A DNA stretch of 64,000 nucleotides, taken from the NCBI GenBank assembly GCA_030847615.1, contig JAUMIR010000003.1, positions 288,356,265-288,420,264 of the forward strand, written 5' to 3'. Shown in pieces: positions 1 through 11,555 of the stretch. The stretch comes from Gambelia wislizenii. Taxonomy: Eukaryota; Chordata; Lepidosauria; Squamata; Crotaphytidae. The notes below the pieces were generated by a model. It made no database searches. It was not told the DNA's origin and worked only from the letters and a program-made list of their open reading frames with translations. The first letter of the stretch is position 1; each line of letters opens with the position of its first letter. A program made the position numbers and the translations under genes.

Positions 1-345
1 ACACACACAAGCACCCCATGCTACACCCTCCCACACTACACCCCCCATGCTAAACACACACCACATTACACACACACCACACTACACCCCCAATGCTACA
101 CACAGCCCACGCTACACACATACACACCATGCTACATACACCCATCATGCTATACCTCCCCACTACATCCCACATGCTAAAAACACAACCACATGCTAAA
201 AACAAAAACAATGCTAAAAACACTCTACAAACATACCCCACGCTACACAGCCCACTCTACGCACAACCCCACACTACACACACACATGCTATATCCCCCA
301 TGCTACACCCCCACCCCCACGGTACACACATACCATGCGCACCAT
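1..345. repeat. CA-rich degenerate minisatellite
   Basis: Short, variable units built on ACAC, CTACACCCCC and CATGCTA recur across the whole interval, with unit lengths of roughly 17-35 bp. The array runs off the left edge of the window. The several small open frames across it on both strands come from the low-complexity composition and are not genes. Confidence 0.85.
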
Positions 346-530
346 AATGTGAGAGACCCCCCTGCCGCTGCCTGGTTTAGAAAGGACTTGAAGCTTTCCA
401 CATGTTTCTGCCCCCAGTGTGCTGATTAGCTGCCCAGCAGAGAGCTTTGATTGGTTGGTAAGTTTCCTAAGCAGCCAGTCAGCACGCTGGAAACGGTAAC
501 ATACCCAAGAGAAGTGTGTGTGTATGTGTG

Positions 531-568
<38 letters not shown>

Positions 569-1421
569 AGGTAGAAGGCAAGTAATTTGAACAATAGGCA
601 AATTATTTTCTCTAATATAGTAAATGCATGCTGAAGTGGACAGATATTCTAAGCTAATTCCAGACCCAGTGTCAGATGAGGCTTTGCTGGGTCCTTACCC
701 GTTTTCACAGGCAGTGCCCACCACCACTTGCTTCTCCCAATAGAATGAGCCCTGGCCCTGAAGTTGTTCTAGCCACCAGTCACCCCTTCCCATAGACTGG
801 CTTACACAGTCTCCAGCAATATCGATGCTGATGGGAACTGTCGAGTATTTTGTTACAACTCTCACAATTCAATACTAAACCAAGTCTTGCCCTCACATTG
901 TACTCTCATAGTTGTAACATGGTAGCTGTCTGATACGGACTGAAGCTGAGCTGTTGGTCAGATCCAAGAGTTCATATAGTGCTCCAGGCAAATCTTTACA
1001 ATGAGAGGTACTATCTAGTGACAGCAATCTTGAGTTGTGATGGTTATGAGGTCTCATGGGGGGGGGGCAATGGCTAGTGGACAAGATCACCAGCATCTGT
1101 GAGGAAGGGGAAAATTGGACAGCATTGCACTGAAAATCTACTTAAGTTCTGCCCTGGCTTATTCTACAGTACATGATAAAAATTCTAAAATTGTGACTAG
1201 TACTGTAATATTAAACAAATGACAACAGTATAATCTCAGGAATGTGTGTGAAGACACTGTATCCAACAGAGCAACATAGAATTGCAACTTTAGTTCATTA
1301 AAAACAATTGCTGTGTAGACTGCAGAACTCATGGCATATATATTTTATAAATATTTAGACTTCAAGAAATGTTCATGCTGCCCTGCAACTTTAGCAAAGT
1401 TTGTTGTGTTGCTTTTCAAAC
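346..1421. other. Intronic sequence without recognised gene
   Basis: No coding frame or known element is recognisable. It contains one compound microsatellite (517-571) and a run of G near 1059. Composition is ordinary for intron. Confidence 0.5.
517..571. repeat. Compound TG/TA/CA microsatellite
   Basis: A TG-rich tract passes through a short TA run into a CA run. The TG and CA arms are complementary, so the tract could fold on itself. Confidence 0.9.
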
Positions 1422-1651
1422 TACAGTGCATCCTTGGTACCCACTGGGAGTTGGTTCCAGCCCCCCTCTGCCCATGGATACTAAAATCCATGGGTGCTTA
1501 TGTCTCATTATATACAGTGGCATAGGAAAATGGTGTCCCTTATATAAAATGGCAAAATCAAGATTTTTTGGAATTTAAAAAAATATTTTCAAACTGTGTT
1601 TGGTTGAATTTGTGGATACAGAATCCATGGATAAGGAGGGCAGACTGTACT
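1422..1651. mobile_element. Tigger-like MITE (T1)
   Basis: This is a non-coding element of about 230 bp. It has the recurring landmarks of this family: a left end TACAGT, GGTTCCAG, GGATACTAAAATCCATGG, then CCTTATATAAAATGGC, and a right end GAGGGCAGACTGTA. The two ends are imperfect inverted repeats. From memory the layout matches pogo/Tigger-type MITEs of vertebrates. At least five copies occur in this window, which supports a repeat family. Confidence 0.75.
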
Positions 1652-2700
1652 GCAGCCTCCAGTTTTAACAAAAACACATTTGAGTCTGTCCTGTTCCTTT
1701 GAGACTTATAAGTATACCCAATGCTTGACAGACTTTCTTGACTATCTCCAGCAAAGTGATTCATCCTTAGTGCCGCCCTATATAAACTGGAATCTTAATT
1801 ACGTTTCAAACTCTAGTCATGGTGCTCTAATGTCACATTAATTTCCTGGGAAAGTCTATTTTCTATTACGTATGCTACTAGTATTAGATTCTATACTTCC
1901 AGACAGGCTGTTTCTAGCACTACCAATCAAAAGTCATCAGTGCAGTTTTTCCATTGTTAGTAAATTTTCTTGGGTGAAAAATAAGGTAGAAAAAGTGGCA
2001 GAAAACACAGGAAAGTTACAAAGAAGATGACACCAGTAAACAACCTCCTCTGGTAAAGTTCCATGAAAGAGGCAGGGTGATTTTCTCAGTCAAACCCTTA
2101 TCTGGAGTTACCCTTTGTTGAGAAATTCAAAACTGTATTTCTGCACACAAAGCCTCATTTCTGTGTCGTGTCAAAAGAAATTAGGAATCTAGTCACTGAA
2201 ATAAAATAGAACAGAAGGGTTCTTTATACTGGATGCTTTCTCTTTTCATTATGCAACATTTGTTCAGAGTAGACTCCTTCTCCTATTGGACCAAGTAAAA
2301 AGTAACATTACTCTGAAGTGTCTAGAGGCCATTTATGTACTGAACTCAGTTAAGGTTTGTTTAATTTAGGCAATATGCGGAGTGGTACATAAACTGATTG
2401 CTGAACTGTGATGAAGATGTAAAAGAATGTTTTTGTTGTTTTTAAAACTATGTGTTGTGCAGAAGTCTCTCCAGAAACCTTCTCCTTGGCGTCCTGTCGA
2501 CGTGGAACAATTCTGCAGGTGGTTGTGGTGGACACAGCGCGTCTTTCTATGCCCCAACACATGTGGTGCACTTTTTATGTAGTTTGCATGTTGCTGGGAT
2601 TTATGAAATCTCAAACTTAAGAAGGAACTGAAACTGGTAATATGGGCCCAGCTGTGGAGATCAGAATAGAAAGAGTTCATATGGCTGTGCTCCAAAAGCG
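1652..2700. other. Intronic sequence without recognised gene
   Basis: No protein family, SINE or LINE end is recognisable. The small open frames on both strands show no domain-like composition. Confidence 0.4.
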
Positions 2701-3745
2701 ATGGAATTAAAGTTCTCTGAGTTACAAACAGGAAGGAGGGGATAACTAGGGACTGTTTATAAATGACTTGGATGATACATAAGAGGGCATGATTATCAGA
2801 TTGCAGATGACACAGAATTAGGAGGGGTTGCTAATATCGCAGAAGATAGGATCAGAATTCAACATGACCTTGGCAAATTGGAGAGCTGGACCAAAACAAA
2901 TTTCAACAGGGATAAATGTACGGTACAAAACCATCTGTATTCCTTGCCTAAGAAGGAAATTCATGGGCCACCATACGAGTTGTTGACAGACAACTTGAAG
3001 GCACCCACACATACACACTCCATTTAGGCAGGAAAAGTGAAATGTATAACTAGCACCTTCTAACTTGACAGCAATTTTTGTGAAAAGGATCTAGGGGGTC
3101 TTAGTAAACCACAGGCTAAGCATATGTCAGCAGTGTGACACACCAACCAAAAAAATGAGTGCAATTCTGGGTTGCATCAACATGTATATAGTGTCCAGAT
3201 TAAGGGAAGTAGTAATGGCTTTTCTATTCTGCTTTGGTCACACCACACCTGAAATCCTGTGTCCCGTTCTGGCACCACACAGTTCAAGAAGGATATTGAT
3301 AAGCTGGAACGTGTCCAGAGAAGGGTGATCAAGATCGGCAAAAATCTAGAAACCAAGCCCTTTGAGGAATGAATTGGGGAACTGGGTATTTTTACTTTGG
3401 AGAAGAATGAGAGAGAGGTAATGTGATAGACATCTTAAAATACCTTTAAATATTTGAAGGGATGTCATGTTCTAGAGATTAGAACATGAACTAACTGATT
3501 CAAATTACAAGAAAAGAGATTCCACCTAAATATTGTGAAGGACTTGTTTAATGTATGAGCTGTTCAACAGTGGAATAGATTATCTCAGAGGGCAATGGAC
3601 CTTCCATCTTTGGGGGTCTTTAAACAGAGGTTGGATGGGCATCTTTCAGGAATGTTTTAGTTGTTTATTCCTGCATGGCAGGGGGTTGGATCACATATGG
3701 TCCTTGTAGTTCCTTTCAGTTGTATGATTCTATTGAAACTTACTT
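2701..3745 (+). mobile_element. Decayed CR1-type LINE fragment
   Basis: The + strand resembles the non-LTR reverse-transcriptase region of vertebrate CR1 elements. It holds degenerate versions of 'cagatgacac', 'ttcaacaggga', 'gtgtccagagaagggtga' and 'gaaaccaagccctttgagga', the last two being a CR1 hallmark. All frames carry stops and small indels, so it is an old dead copy. The assignment rests on remembered CR1 consensus and not on an alignment. A short SINE-tail-like stretch lies near 2980-3010. Confidence 0.75.
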
Positions 3746-5715
3746 TTATTCCTGTCCTAGGCTTATTAGAATCCACGGACAGCTCAACTCTTCTCCCTGC
3801 CACCCCACCTTATCATGTATGCTTCCGAAAAGAAAAGTATTAGTATAATCTAAGTGTCAAGTGGAGATGGCTATAATGATGCTGGCAGTTGTTAGGATTA
3901 ATAAAGATGTAGCCCTAGAAAATTCTGAGGTGTTGCATTGATATCCAAGTTTAGCTAATTTTTCTTCACATAAACATGATCATGTAGTAATTAAAAAAAA
4001 TGCCTGAATCAATTTATCCTTGTGAAGAAATGTGAAGTATGTGAAATGAATATTGGTTTGTTTGTTTTTTTGTCAAGGAAGAGGAAAAATGACAGATGAT
4101 ATTTCTGGTGTTGTTTCTCTGCTTATCTGTGCAATAATTTTTCTGCAGAACCCTATATGAACCCTCTTCAAGACTTGTTTCATTGAAGAATTTGTGCTAT
4201 ATGTATTTGTGATTTGTATTGTAATTCCAATACAAATGTCTTAAAAAGGCTTCTCTTAGCAGCTTGGCTTGACAATTAGTTTAGATGGTTAAAAAATATT
4301 AACAATGAATTCATAAGAGTTATGAGTCATTTCCATAAAATTGTGAAAAGCTGAGAAAGTGAGAAAACTTGTGTGAGTTATTTCATTTCCTGCTGTCCTG
4401 CTTTTGGCACTTTGATAAGGTCTCAAACGGGGAGAAAGGATGGGGGTATGATTTTTCAGAGTTCAAGAAGCTGAAGGGAGATAACTAAGATAATGGAGAC
4501 TGATGTGATTGCAAAGATTACAAAGGTGGAAAGCTGTTACTTTTACCATCGAGTTCGGAAAATTGTGAGTCTTTACAGTCCTCTTAGGTCTTTTCCCTGG
4601 GATGTTTCCAACTACCTTTGAACCTTGCAGTAGTAATTCACTATTGATCTGCTCTTGATTGAGTGTAAGAAAATAAATGTGTAAATAAATAAAGCAGTGG
4701 TAAAATGAACAAACACATCCTTACCAGAAATCAATAGCCAAGTTTAGGCAGTTTGCAGTAGACGTTGGGACTATCTGGCAGCTGTTGTGAAAAATATCTA
4801 TGATGGCATTTTCACACCACTCTTCTTCCATGGGTTCTGCTTGCCATATTGATTATTCTTGCTCCCTGGAGAGTTTCCTTGTTATTTCTAAGGGTTCTGC
4901 TGGACAAAATTTTTACATGATGAAAAACTTGTCATGTAGCCATTAAAACTGGGTGAGCAATGGATTTAATGCACTTAAATGAGAAATATGTGTATTTTGA
5001 AGTTCTGTGTACTTTTAGATTGGGGTGGGCATGCTCCAGAGTGTGGAGGACCATACCATCTGATGTTGACCTCCTTTGGTTGTCTGGAGGGCCACAGGTT
5101 ACTTTGGGGCCTTTTGGGGAGTTTCTTGCTGTTTTGTGGTGACTTCCTGAAACAGCATTGTAGTTTTCTAATCAGCTTTTGAGTGGCAGGAAATGATTTT
5201 TTCAGCTGGAATACATGGGGTTGGCCATCTTTTTAGAGGGTGCTAGGGGCTTTGCACGGTCAGGGATCATCCTCATAGGATCCTGCATTGGCTTCAAGCT
5301 GCATAATTTCCATCCCTATTCTAGATTTAGGTTGTACTGTACAACTGCACTGTCTCTTTCACTGAAGTGTATGGAAGTTTTTGTAGTCTTCAATTTGCAG
5401 CCATTGTATACTTTTCAATTTTTGTGTGTCTTTTTTTAAACCAGAAAATATGTTAAGAAAAAAACAAAAAAGACAGGACAGCTGCACACTATCCTTTAGC
5501 AGTGAATAATAGAACCCCTCTCTCTGGGGGCACCTTCAGTGTGCAAGCCAAGACTTCTACTCAGAAATGAGGAAACACACACTAGTGTTCACTAGCATTA
5601 GGGTAACTAAAACTGGGTGAAGTGACTGAAGATACAGAAACAGGAAATGAGCATGATCTCATAATGCATCGGGTTATTCAGACAGCCTGAGCTAAAAAAA
5701 AGAGTCAATGTCATT
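3746..5715. other. Intronic sequence without recognised gene
   Basis: AT-rich unique-looking sequence with short A/T runs such as the AAATAAATAAA tract near 4690. I recognise no exon, RNA gene or mobile-element landmark. Confidence 0.4.
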
Positions 5716-5966
5716 AATAAAAAAGGGATCTTGTAGGACCTTTGAGACTGAGAGAAAGAAGTTGGTAAGCATAAGTTTAAGTAGACTTTAATTCTACTTC
5801 ATCATATGATAAGTGACTGAACTTGTCACCTCATCACCATACCCACAATTTTTGCATTTCTATTGTTGTTCACACATACAACCTCCTCATAAAGATCTGT
5901 TCCTGTGCACTTCACTCCATGCATCTGATCTAGACTAACATGGCTGTGTCTTTGAATTATAAAAAG
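5716..5966. repeat. Interspersed repeat, class uncertain
   Basis: The left part holds 'cttgtaggacctttgagact' and the right part holds 'gactaacatggctgtgtctt'. I recall both phrases from a dispersed amniote repeat, probably a DNA transposon or SINE derivative. The family name is not certain and no coding potential is seen. Confidence 0.45.
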
Positions 5967-6062
5967 GTTCAATTTTTAAACATGATTTAGTGAAGAAATG
6001 CTTGGATCACATAAGAATGGAAAGTAGTGGAAGCATAAGTTATTCCACTCCAAACTCTCAAC

Positions 6063-6218
6063 ATAAACATGGTGTGTTAGAATGTTCAGCTGTTTTCTAT
6101 AGGAGAAGTTGTTATCAAGACCACTGGTTGAAAGATGAATATAAACATGGTGTGTTTGAATGTTCAGCTGTTTTCTATAGGAGAAGTTGTTATCAAGACC
6201 ACTGGTTGAAAGATGAAT
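6063..6218 (+). repeat. 78-bp perfect tandem duplication
   Basis: Two 78-bp units (6063-6140 and 6141-6218) differ at a single visible base (A in the first, T in the second, near 6080 and 6158). Because 78 is a multiple of 3 the surrounding open frame (5990-6244) survives the duplication, but nothing else suggests that frame is coding. Confidence 0.9.
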
Positions 6219-6463
6219 ATATTATTGCTATTCAGTACTCATAAAGCGAGCAAGTTCCTAGCTGCAACATGTGATTTGAATAAAATTAGCTGGAGTTTCT
6301 AGTGTGGCCAATTCAGCTCATCAGTGTAAGTCACATAATACATTCTTTAGAAGACATTAGTAGAGATGACTTCCTGCAGGTGTGATCTCAGATTCTCTCA
6401 GATATTGCCATCTTTTGGTTGGTTCATGTTCTTATTTTACTTTGATTTCAGTATTTCTTCTTC

Positions 6464-6500
6464 AATCAATCAATCAATCAATCACTTTATTTATTTATTT
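6464..6500. repeat. TCAA microsatellite followed by TTTA run
   Basis: About five tandem CAAT/TCAA units followed by a short TTTA array. Confidence 0.85.
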
Positions 6501-6518
6501 TAAATGTGTTTTCAAGTT

Positions 6519-6700
6519 GTTTCTGAAACGTAAGGTTTTTTAGCAGGATTTATTCAGAGGCAGGTTGCCATTGTCTTCCGCTAAGAATGAGAAACTTCCC
6601 CAAGGTGGGTTTCTGCAGCTTAGCAGTAGTTTGAACCCTGGTCTCCTAGATTCCTGGTCCAACATTCAAATCACTATACCACACTGGCTATCCTGCCTTT
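6519..6700 (-). mobile_element. MIR-like tRNA-derived SINE (S1)
   Basis: On the minus strand the element begins with a tRNA-like head: a GGTATAG/GTGATTTGAA A-box-like segment and an AGGGTTCAAAC B-box-like segment. On the + strand it carries TTCAGAGGCAGGTTGCCATTG, a landmark shared with the copies at 20905 and 60178. It is about 180 bp and decayed. Naming it MIR-like is from memory of the consensus. Confidence 0.7.
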
Positions 6701-7038
6701 TCCCCAACACTTTGCCTTCATTCTTCTTCATGGTCTGTATGACTCACACATATGTATGTGTCACGCTGCATCTGCCCCCTCCCTGCTTTCCTTTTCCTGG
6801 AGGCAAAGACATTTTTGTTTAAGCGGGCTTTTAACGTATAAACAGGGGCTTTTATTAAATACTTTATTTATCTTTTGAACTATTGTTAAAATGATTTTAT
6901 TTGTAATTTAACTGTTTAAATTTTATTGTAATTGTACTAATTTACTACTTTGGAACCATCTTAGGTCCTACCTTGGGAGAAAGATGGCATCTCTATCTCT
7001 CTCTGGCTTTTCTTTGCAAACGAAGATTCAGGAAGGAC
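6701..7038 (+). repeat. AT-rich tract, possible LINE 3' end
   Basis: The stretch ends with 'ggtcctaccttgggagaaag', which resembles the end of CR1/L2-like LINEs. The rest is AT-rich with no coding potential. The assignment is weak. Confidence 0.3.
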
Positions 7039-7039
7039 T

Positions 7040-7410
7040 CATCCTGTGCTTTCTGCAAGCGCACTGATGACTAAAAAGGCCAATCCGAGATAGACAAGTC
7101 CGGTTTCAGAAAGCACAGCAGAAGGTCTCCTTGGGTGTTGTTTCTGGGTTGTGATTCTTTCTGCGTTGTCGTTTCTCTTCAAGACTTTTTCGGCGTGAGT
7201 TCTTAAATAAGGCTGCAGCTTTGTGGATAGTGCGTCTCCATGCCTCCCGATGTGAGGCCAGGGCGGACCATTGTTGGTGATCAATTTGGCTGAGCCTGAG
7301 ATGTTGTTTCAGGGAGTCCTTGTATCGTTTTTTTGGAGCGCCCCTCTTACGCTGACCCGTGGTGAGTTCACCGTAGAGTACTATTTTTGGGTGGCGATGG
7401 TCCTCCATCC
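7040..7410 (-). pseudogene. LINE ORF2 C-terminal fragment (3' half of a 5'-inverted copy)
   Basis: An open frame on the minus strand encodes a basic segment starting MEDHRHPKIVLYGEL, followed by a G(Q)RKRGAPKKRYKDSL motif and a W-rich stretch ending in EAWRRTIHKAAALF. This is the familiar C-terminal region of a vertebrate non-LTR retrotransposon. I think RTE- or CR1-related, but the clade is unsure. It lacks everything upstream. The upstream protein segment lies next to it on the opposite strand (7411-7645), which is the arrangement left by twin priming. Confidence 0.7.
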
Positions 7411-7645
7411 TAGAAATGTATCAGTGTGTATAGAGCCATTGTGCTGTCTGTTCTCCTTTATGGATCTGAAACATGGGTCACCTATCGCCACCACCTATGA
7501 CTCCTTGAACACTTTCATCAGCGCTGTATACGCACAATCCTAAATATACACTGGACTGACTATGTGACGAATGTTGCTGTCCTTGAGCAAGCAGGGATCA
7601 CTAGCATTGAGGTCATGATATTGAGAACACAGCTGAAAGATGGCA
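7411..7645 (+). pseudogene. LINE ORF2 fragment (inverted 5' half)
   Basis: Read on the + strand with one frame correction near 7530, this encodes VYRAIVLSVLLYGSETWVTY, then a histidine/arginine-rich LEHFHQRCIRTILNIHW segment, ending EVMILRTQLK. In intact elements of this type that segment lies immediately N-terminal to the MEDHR segment found at 7410-7040. The two halves point in opposite directions with almost nothing missing between them. A short ATC repeat follows at about 7654-7680. Confidence 0.7.
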
Positions 7646-9523
7646 TATAAATGAAGTAAATGATCATCATCATCATCAGTAGCAGCATCAAAATAAAAAG
7701 CTTACAGAGCTACGTTGTCCTTTGGCAATAAACCCCACTCGCTCCCCTGTATATGTTGTAGCCTGTTCCCACTCAGTCATGTCAGTTCTCTTTTCTCCTT
7801 GAGAGAGCATGAGAGAGTTGCTTCCTGTGTGTGTGTAACTTCTCTCTTCCCCTCACATGTTGGCTTTAACAATGGTTAACACTGGTGCCAACATTAACCA
7901 GGAGAAATTGCACACAAGATAGAAACTCCCACAAACCTCTGCTTGAAATCTAAAATTGAAAGTATTGCGTCTGCATTAACTGATGAGCCAGTTGTCTGTC
8001 TTATGATTCCAAGTGTTAAAGAGAATTCTGTTAGCACACCACCTGCAGAAACATAGTAAAATAATTGCCAAGGCTCAGGAGGTGTTGGAATATGTGTCTC
8101 AGGGATATTCTACAGCTTTTAAATCTGACAGCTTAACCTTCTTGTTTAAAATTAAAGCCTGCTGCCACAGGACCCTGGGTTTCAATAGCGTTGCCTCATA
8201 CACATTTGTGATTCATGCTGATATGAATGTTGAGTGCTGGAAGCTGTATGGGAATAGTCTATAGGGATTTGTTTTCAGATAGGTAATCTTCCAAGCACTT
8301 CTCTCTCTCTTGCTGAAAAAGGCAGCTCTTACCATGCTCTTAAGTTGTTACATCTCTATGAGAACATAGAGAAAAACAATACAAAAACATTTTAAAAGTA
8401 TACAATTAATTTATGAAGTTAAAAACATTAAACACAAAAAATATTAAAATGACATATAATGAGAATATTTGAAACTGGACAGATGAGTTGTATCCCAAAT
8501 AAGCAAGATCACACTGTGTCTATGGATTAATTAACCCAGTTAATTCATGGGGTCACTATAAATAGGCAACTTGAAGGCACATGCCTCCATACCCTCACAC
8601 ACATCAAGCCCTGAATTTATGGCAGATCTTATTGCTACTAGCAAAAATACTTATTCTGGGGCAAGCTGTTCAAGTTCTTCCTTTTGTTTTACAAGATATG
8701 TGTGCTGCTCCTAGGCAGTTGACAATAAACAACAACAAAAAATACAAAATAGAACATAAAATCAAAAGCACTGTAAATTAAAACAAGAGAACAGATCTTG
8801 CAAAACTCCAAAATTAGACCAGTTGAATCACTGGGGACTGTGGTACCAAGAGGACAACAGTTATGTTGCCAGCTATACCTGTATTGGGAAAACTGATCCA
8901 TAACTGGAGTGCCACTGTTTAAAAGTTCTTTCCCCTGGCAGTCATTTTATTCATGTCATTCAGTGAGGGAACTTGAAGTAGGAAAATCATACTGTTTGGG
9001 TAGGTACTTAAAGAAAAGGGTTGCTTTTCTCATAACTTTGCCCCAGCTTCTTTAGGGCAATTTGTCCTTTAAAGCCCTTTACATTGTAAATTTGACACAG
9101 CAGTTTTCTGTTTCCATGCTGTGTGGAGCAGGTGCTGTAAGTAGTCAGTTTTACAACTTATGGCTATGGTGGAATCACTTGCAAGAATGAGGTCATTTCT
9201 TTAATGTGCTGCGGCCCTAATTTTGAATAGAATTGGTTCCTCATCCATACATTTATGTTAATTTATTGTGAAAGGATTAAAAAAAATACTTCAAGGTAAT
9301 TAATGCTTTTAAAGGCAAGGCTGGGGAATTGCCCTCACGCCCAAACACGTACCGTACACACTGGACTCTTGTTAAAAGCACAACTCATTCCTGTGCATAC
9401 CTACTCAGGAGCAAGCCTTAGTGCAATTCATTTCTTGCCTGCAAAGCTCAACTTCATGCAGCAGTCCTACACAGTTATTTAAACATTGTCTCTGGAAATG
9501 ACCGCAGAAGGTATTTACAGGTG
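7646..9523. other. Intronic sequence; one SINE tail
   Basis: No gene is recognisable. A 40-bp stretch at about 8549-8590 ('ggggtcactataaatagg' then 'cttgaaggcaca') matches the tail of the MIR-like SINE family in the + orientation. The remainder is AT-rich and unrecognised. Confidence 0.45.
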
Positions 9524-9756
9524 TACAGTTGTCCCTTCATATTTGCTGGGGTTTGGTTCCAGGACCCCAATGGATACCAAAATATGTGAATACTCAAGTC
9601 CTAGTATATGCAGTGGCATAGCAAAATGGGGTCCCTGATAGAAGATGGCAAAATCAAGGTTTGCTTTTGTGATTATTACTTTTTAAAGAATATTTTTAAG
9701 CCGTGAATACTTAAATCCGTGGATACCGAATCCACAGATATGGAGGGACAACTGTA
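9524..9756. mobile_element. Tigger-like MITE (T2)
   Basis: A well preserved 233-bp copy. The left end TACAGTTGTCCCTTC and the right end GGAGGGACAACTGTA are near-perfect inverted repeats of about 15 bp. The interior carries GGTTCCAGGACC, 'tggataccaaaata' and 'aaatcaaggtttgctttt'. It has no coding capacity, so it would depend on a transposase from elsewhere. The inverted ends and multiple copies are seen directly; the Tigger family name is from memory. Confidence 0.85.
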
Positions 9757-10759
9757 TGGGCTTTTTTGTTTCTGTATTTGTTTTCAGTTCATGGTTTTTT
9801 TTAAAGTGACATGTTTAAAAGTAAATAGTTCAAATTCTAAAAGCCAAAATCAAATATTCCAACTAGGAACCATATGTATATAAAATGGAAGACATACTTA
9901 ATCTTTCACACCAGTTCTTTACAAGATCTGGCAATAAAAATGGCAGAATGCTGTTCAGTGGATGATTTTTGGTGCATTGTTTTATTTGGAAAATGAACCA
10001 TAAGTGAGAGACTTAAAATGAAGCATGTGTTTAAGAAATTGGAATGGTTACCTCTCTTTTTAGAAATTAACAGTGGGGAAAGGTATGATTTTCTGTGTGG
10101 AGCCTAAACAGTTTAGGGATTTGCAGCTAACACCAACTATTTTAGTTCTTTTGGAGCTTCTGTAAAGTAGCAAATGTAAACCAGAATACTTCCACAAGCA
10201 TTCCTCTCAAGGACTGTGTTGCCTCCAGCAGCATGTTCCAAATATTCAAGTGCAATGCAGATGGACAACATAGCGTTAAGAAAATAATTCTTGGTAATCT
10301 TCTTAGCAACATGTAATTCATCTTGTGCACAAAATTTATGGAATATTTTTACAGGAAGTATTTTGTCCTTTTAAATTACTCAGCAAAACAGATTGATGGT
10401 GCAAAATCTACATTGTTAAAACAAGCCTTATGTTTGTACTGTAATGTGTCTGAGGGTAGAAAACTGTTTTTCATGTGCCAGTTTATTATGATAATCATGG
10501 CATGTAGACCAGTTCTTTTGGCTATCCCATGACTCCATCTCCATAATCCAGTTATCTGGGTATGAGAGATAATCTAAGAACCAGCATGGAGCATAGTGGC
10601 ACTAGGGGAGAGTGCAGAGAGGCCAAACCACACCAAGTGACACAGTCAGAGAGAAGGGTGACACTGCCCTTAGTAATGCCATAGCCCCTCCCGCTTGGCT
10701 TTTGATGCTCATATAACTCTTCATATGGGGATCCTCCCCATTTAATGTGGCTTGTGCCT
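9757..10759. other. Intronic sequence without recognised gene
   Basis: Nothing recognisable; short open frames only. Confidence 0.4.
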
Positions 10760-11026
10760 TTCAGTGTTCTAGAACTGCTTGAAAACCTGTCTCGTGTCAG
10801 TATGTTCCTGAATAGATCCCGGCCTCAGGAGCTGTCTCCTGGCCTCTTTTAGTCTTGCTTGTATTTGTATTTTATGTGATTTTAGTTAGGTTGGTTTTTA
10901 ACTTTATATTAGTTTATTATCTTTTTATGGGGGAGGGTGGGGGTGGGTGGTGTTTAGGGATTTTAGTTAGCATTGTTGTATTTTAATTCCTGTACGCTGC
11001 CCCGATTGTTTTTAATAGAGGGGCAG

Positions 11027-11057
<31 letters not shown>

Positions 11058-11060
11058 GGG
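10760..11060 (+). mobile_element. CR1/L3-like LINE 3' end with AAT tail
   Basis: The stretch parallels the end of the better-preserved copy at 29141-29826. It carries a decayed end of ORF2 ('ctagaactgcttgaaaacctg'), then CCCGGCCTC, a T-rich 3' UTR, 'ctgccccgattg...gaggggcagg', and finally an (AAT)n tail at 11029-11056. It is 5' truncated, as is usual for LINEs. Confidence 0.75.
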
Positions 11061-11102
11061 AAGGATGAATACAAATAGTGTTTCTGTTCCATCTTCTTCG
11101 TG

Positions 11103-11263
11103 GTCTCTGTGAATCACACAGCTGGGTTACTCCTGTGCCTGCGCAGAGCTTCGGAACCTTCTAGAATCGCTAGGCAGAATGTGCTTTGGTACATTTTTGT
11201 CGATAACTCTACCCATCCTAACGGTCCCTTATAAGGGCTTCCCGCCTAAATCCCCTCAGTTCC
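11103..11263 (+). repeat. DIRS-A1 left inverted terminal repeat
   Basis: About 160 bp whose reverse complement recurs at 15919-16073 with only a handful of differences visible by eye. It contains the palindrome CCCTTATAAGGG at 11226-11237. Confidence 0.9.
11226..11237. promoter_or_regulatory. Palindromic TATA/CArG-like box in DIRS-A left ITR
   Basis: CCCTTATAAGGG is a perfect 12-bp palindrome. It contains TATAA and also fits the CC(A/T)6GG CArG consensus. The same palindrome is conserved in the right ITR (15946-15957) and in both ITRs of A2 (22082-22093, 28028-28039). A promoter role is inference; because the box is palindromic and in both ITRs it could act in either direction. Confidence 0.45.
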
Positions 11264-11555
11264 TTTCTTTCCGCTGCGTTAGCAGCTTGAAGGAACCTCT
11301 GTTCACTAGGTGTTTTTTCTCTCATCGATCTGGTTTGACTTGGCTTTGACTCTTTGACGACGATTTTCGCTTTCTCCCACTGGTTTTGGTATTCGGCTTC
11401 TGATCACTCTGGTTTTTGACCTATTTCTGGCTCTTGACTATGATTTTGGCTTACTCCTTCGGCTTTGGCATTACCTCAGATATCGTTACTGACCTCGGAC
11501 TGGCTTTGACTACGATCCCTTCCTTGTGATTGTTATTATTATTATTGTGAGTAAA
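11264..11555 (+). other. DIRS-A1 leader with degenerate repeats
   Basis: Pyrimidine-rich leader between the ITR and the gag start. It repeats imperfect versions of GGCTTTGACTACGATTTTGG four or five times and ends in a short ATT run. A2 has the same leader at 22126-22409. No function is assigned. Confidence 0.6.

Noticed and set aside
7271..7543. 90-codon plus-strand ORF spanning the LINE junction
   Set aside because: Its first half is the antisense of the minus-strand LINE fragment, so the frame is accidental.
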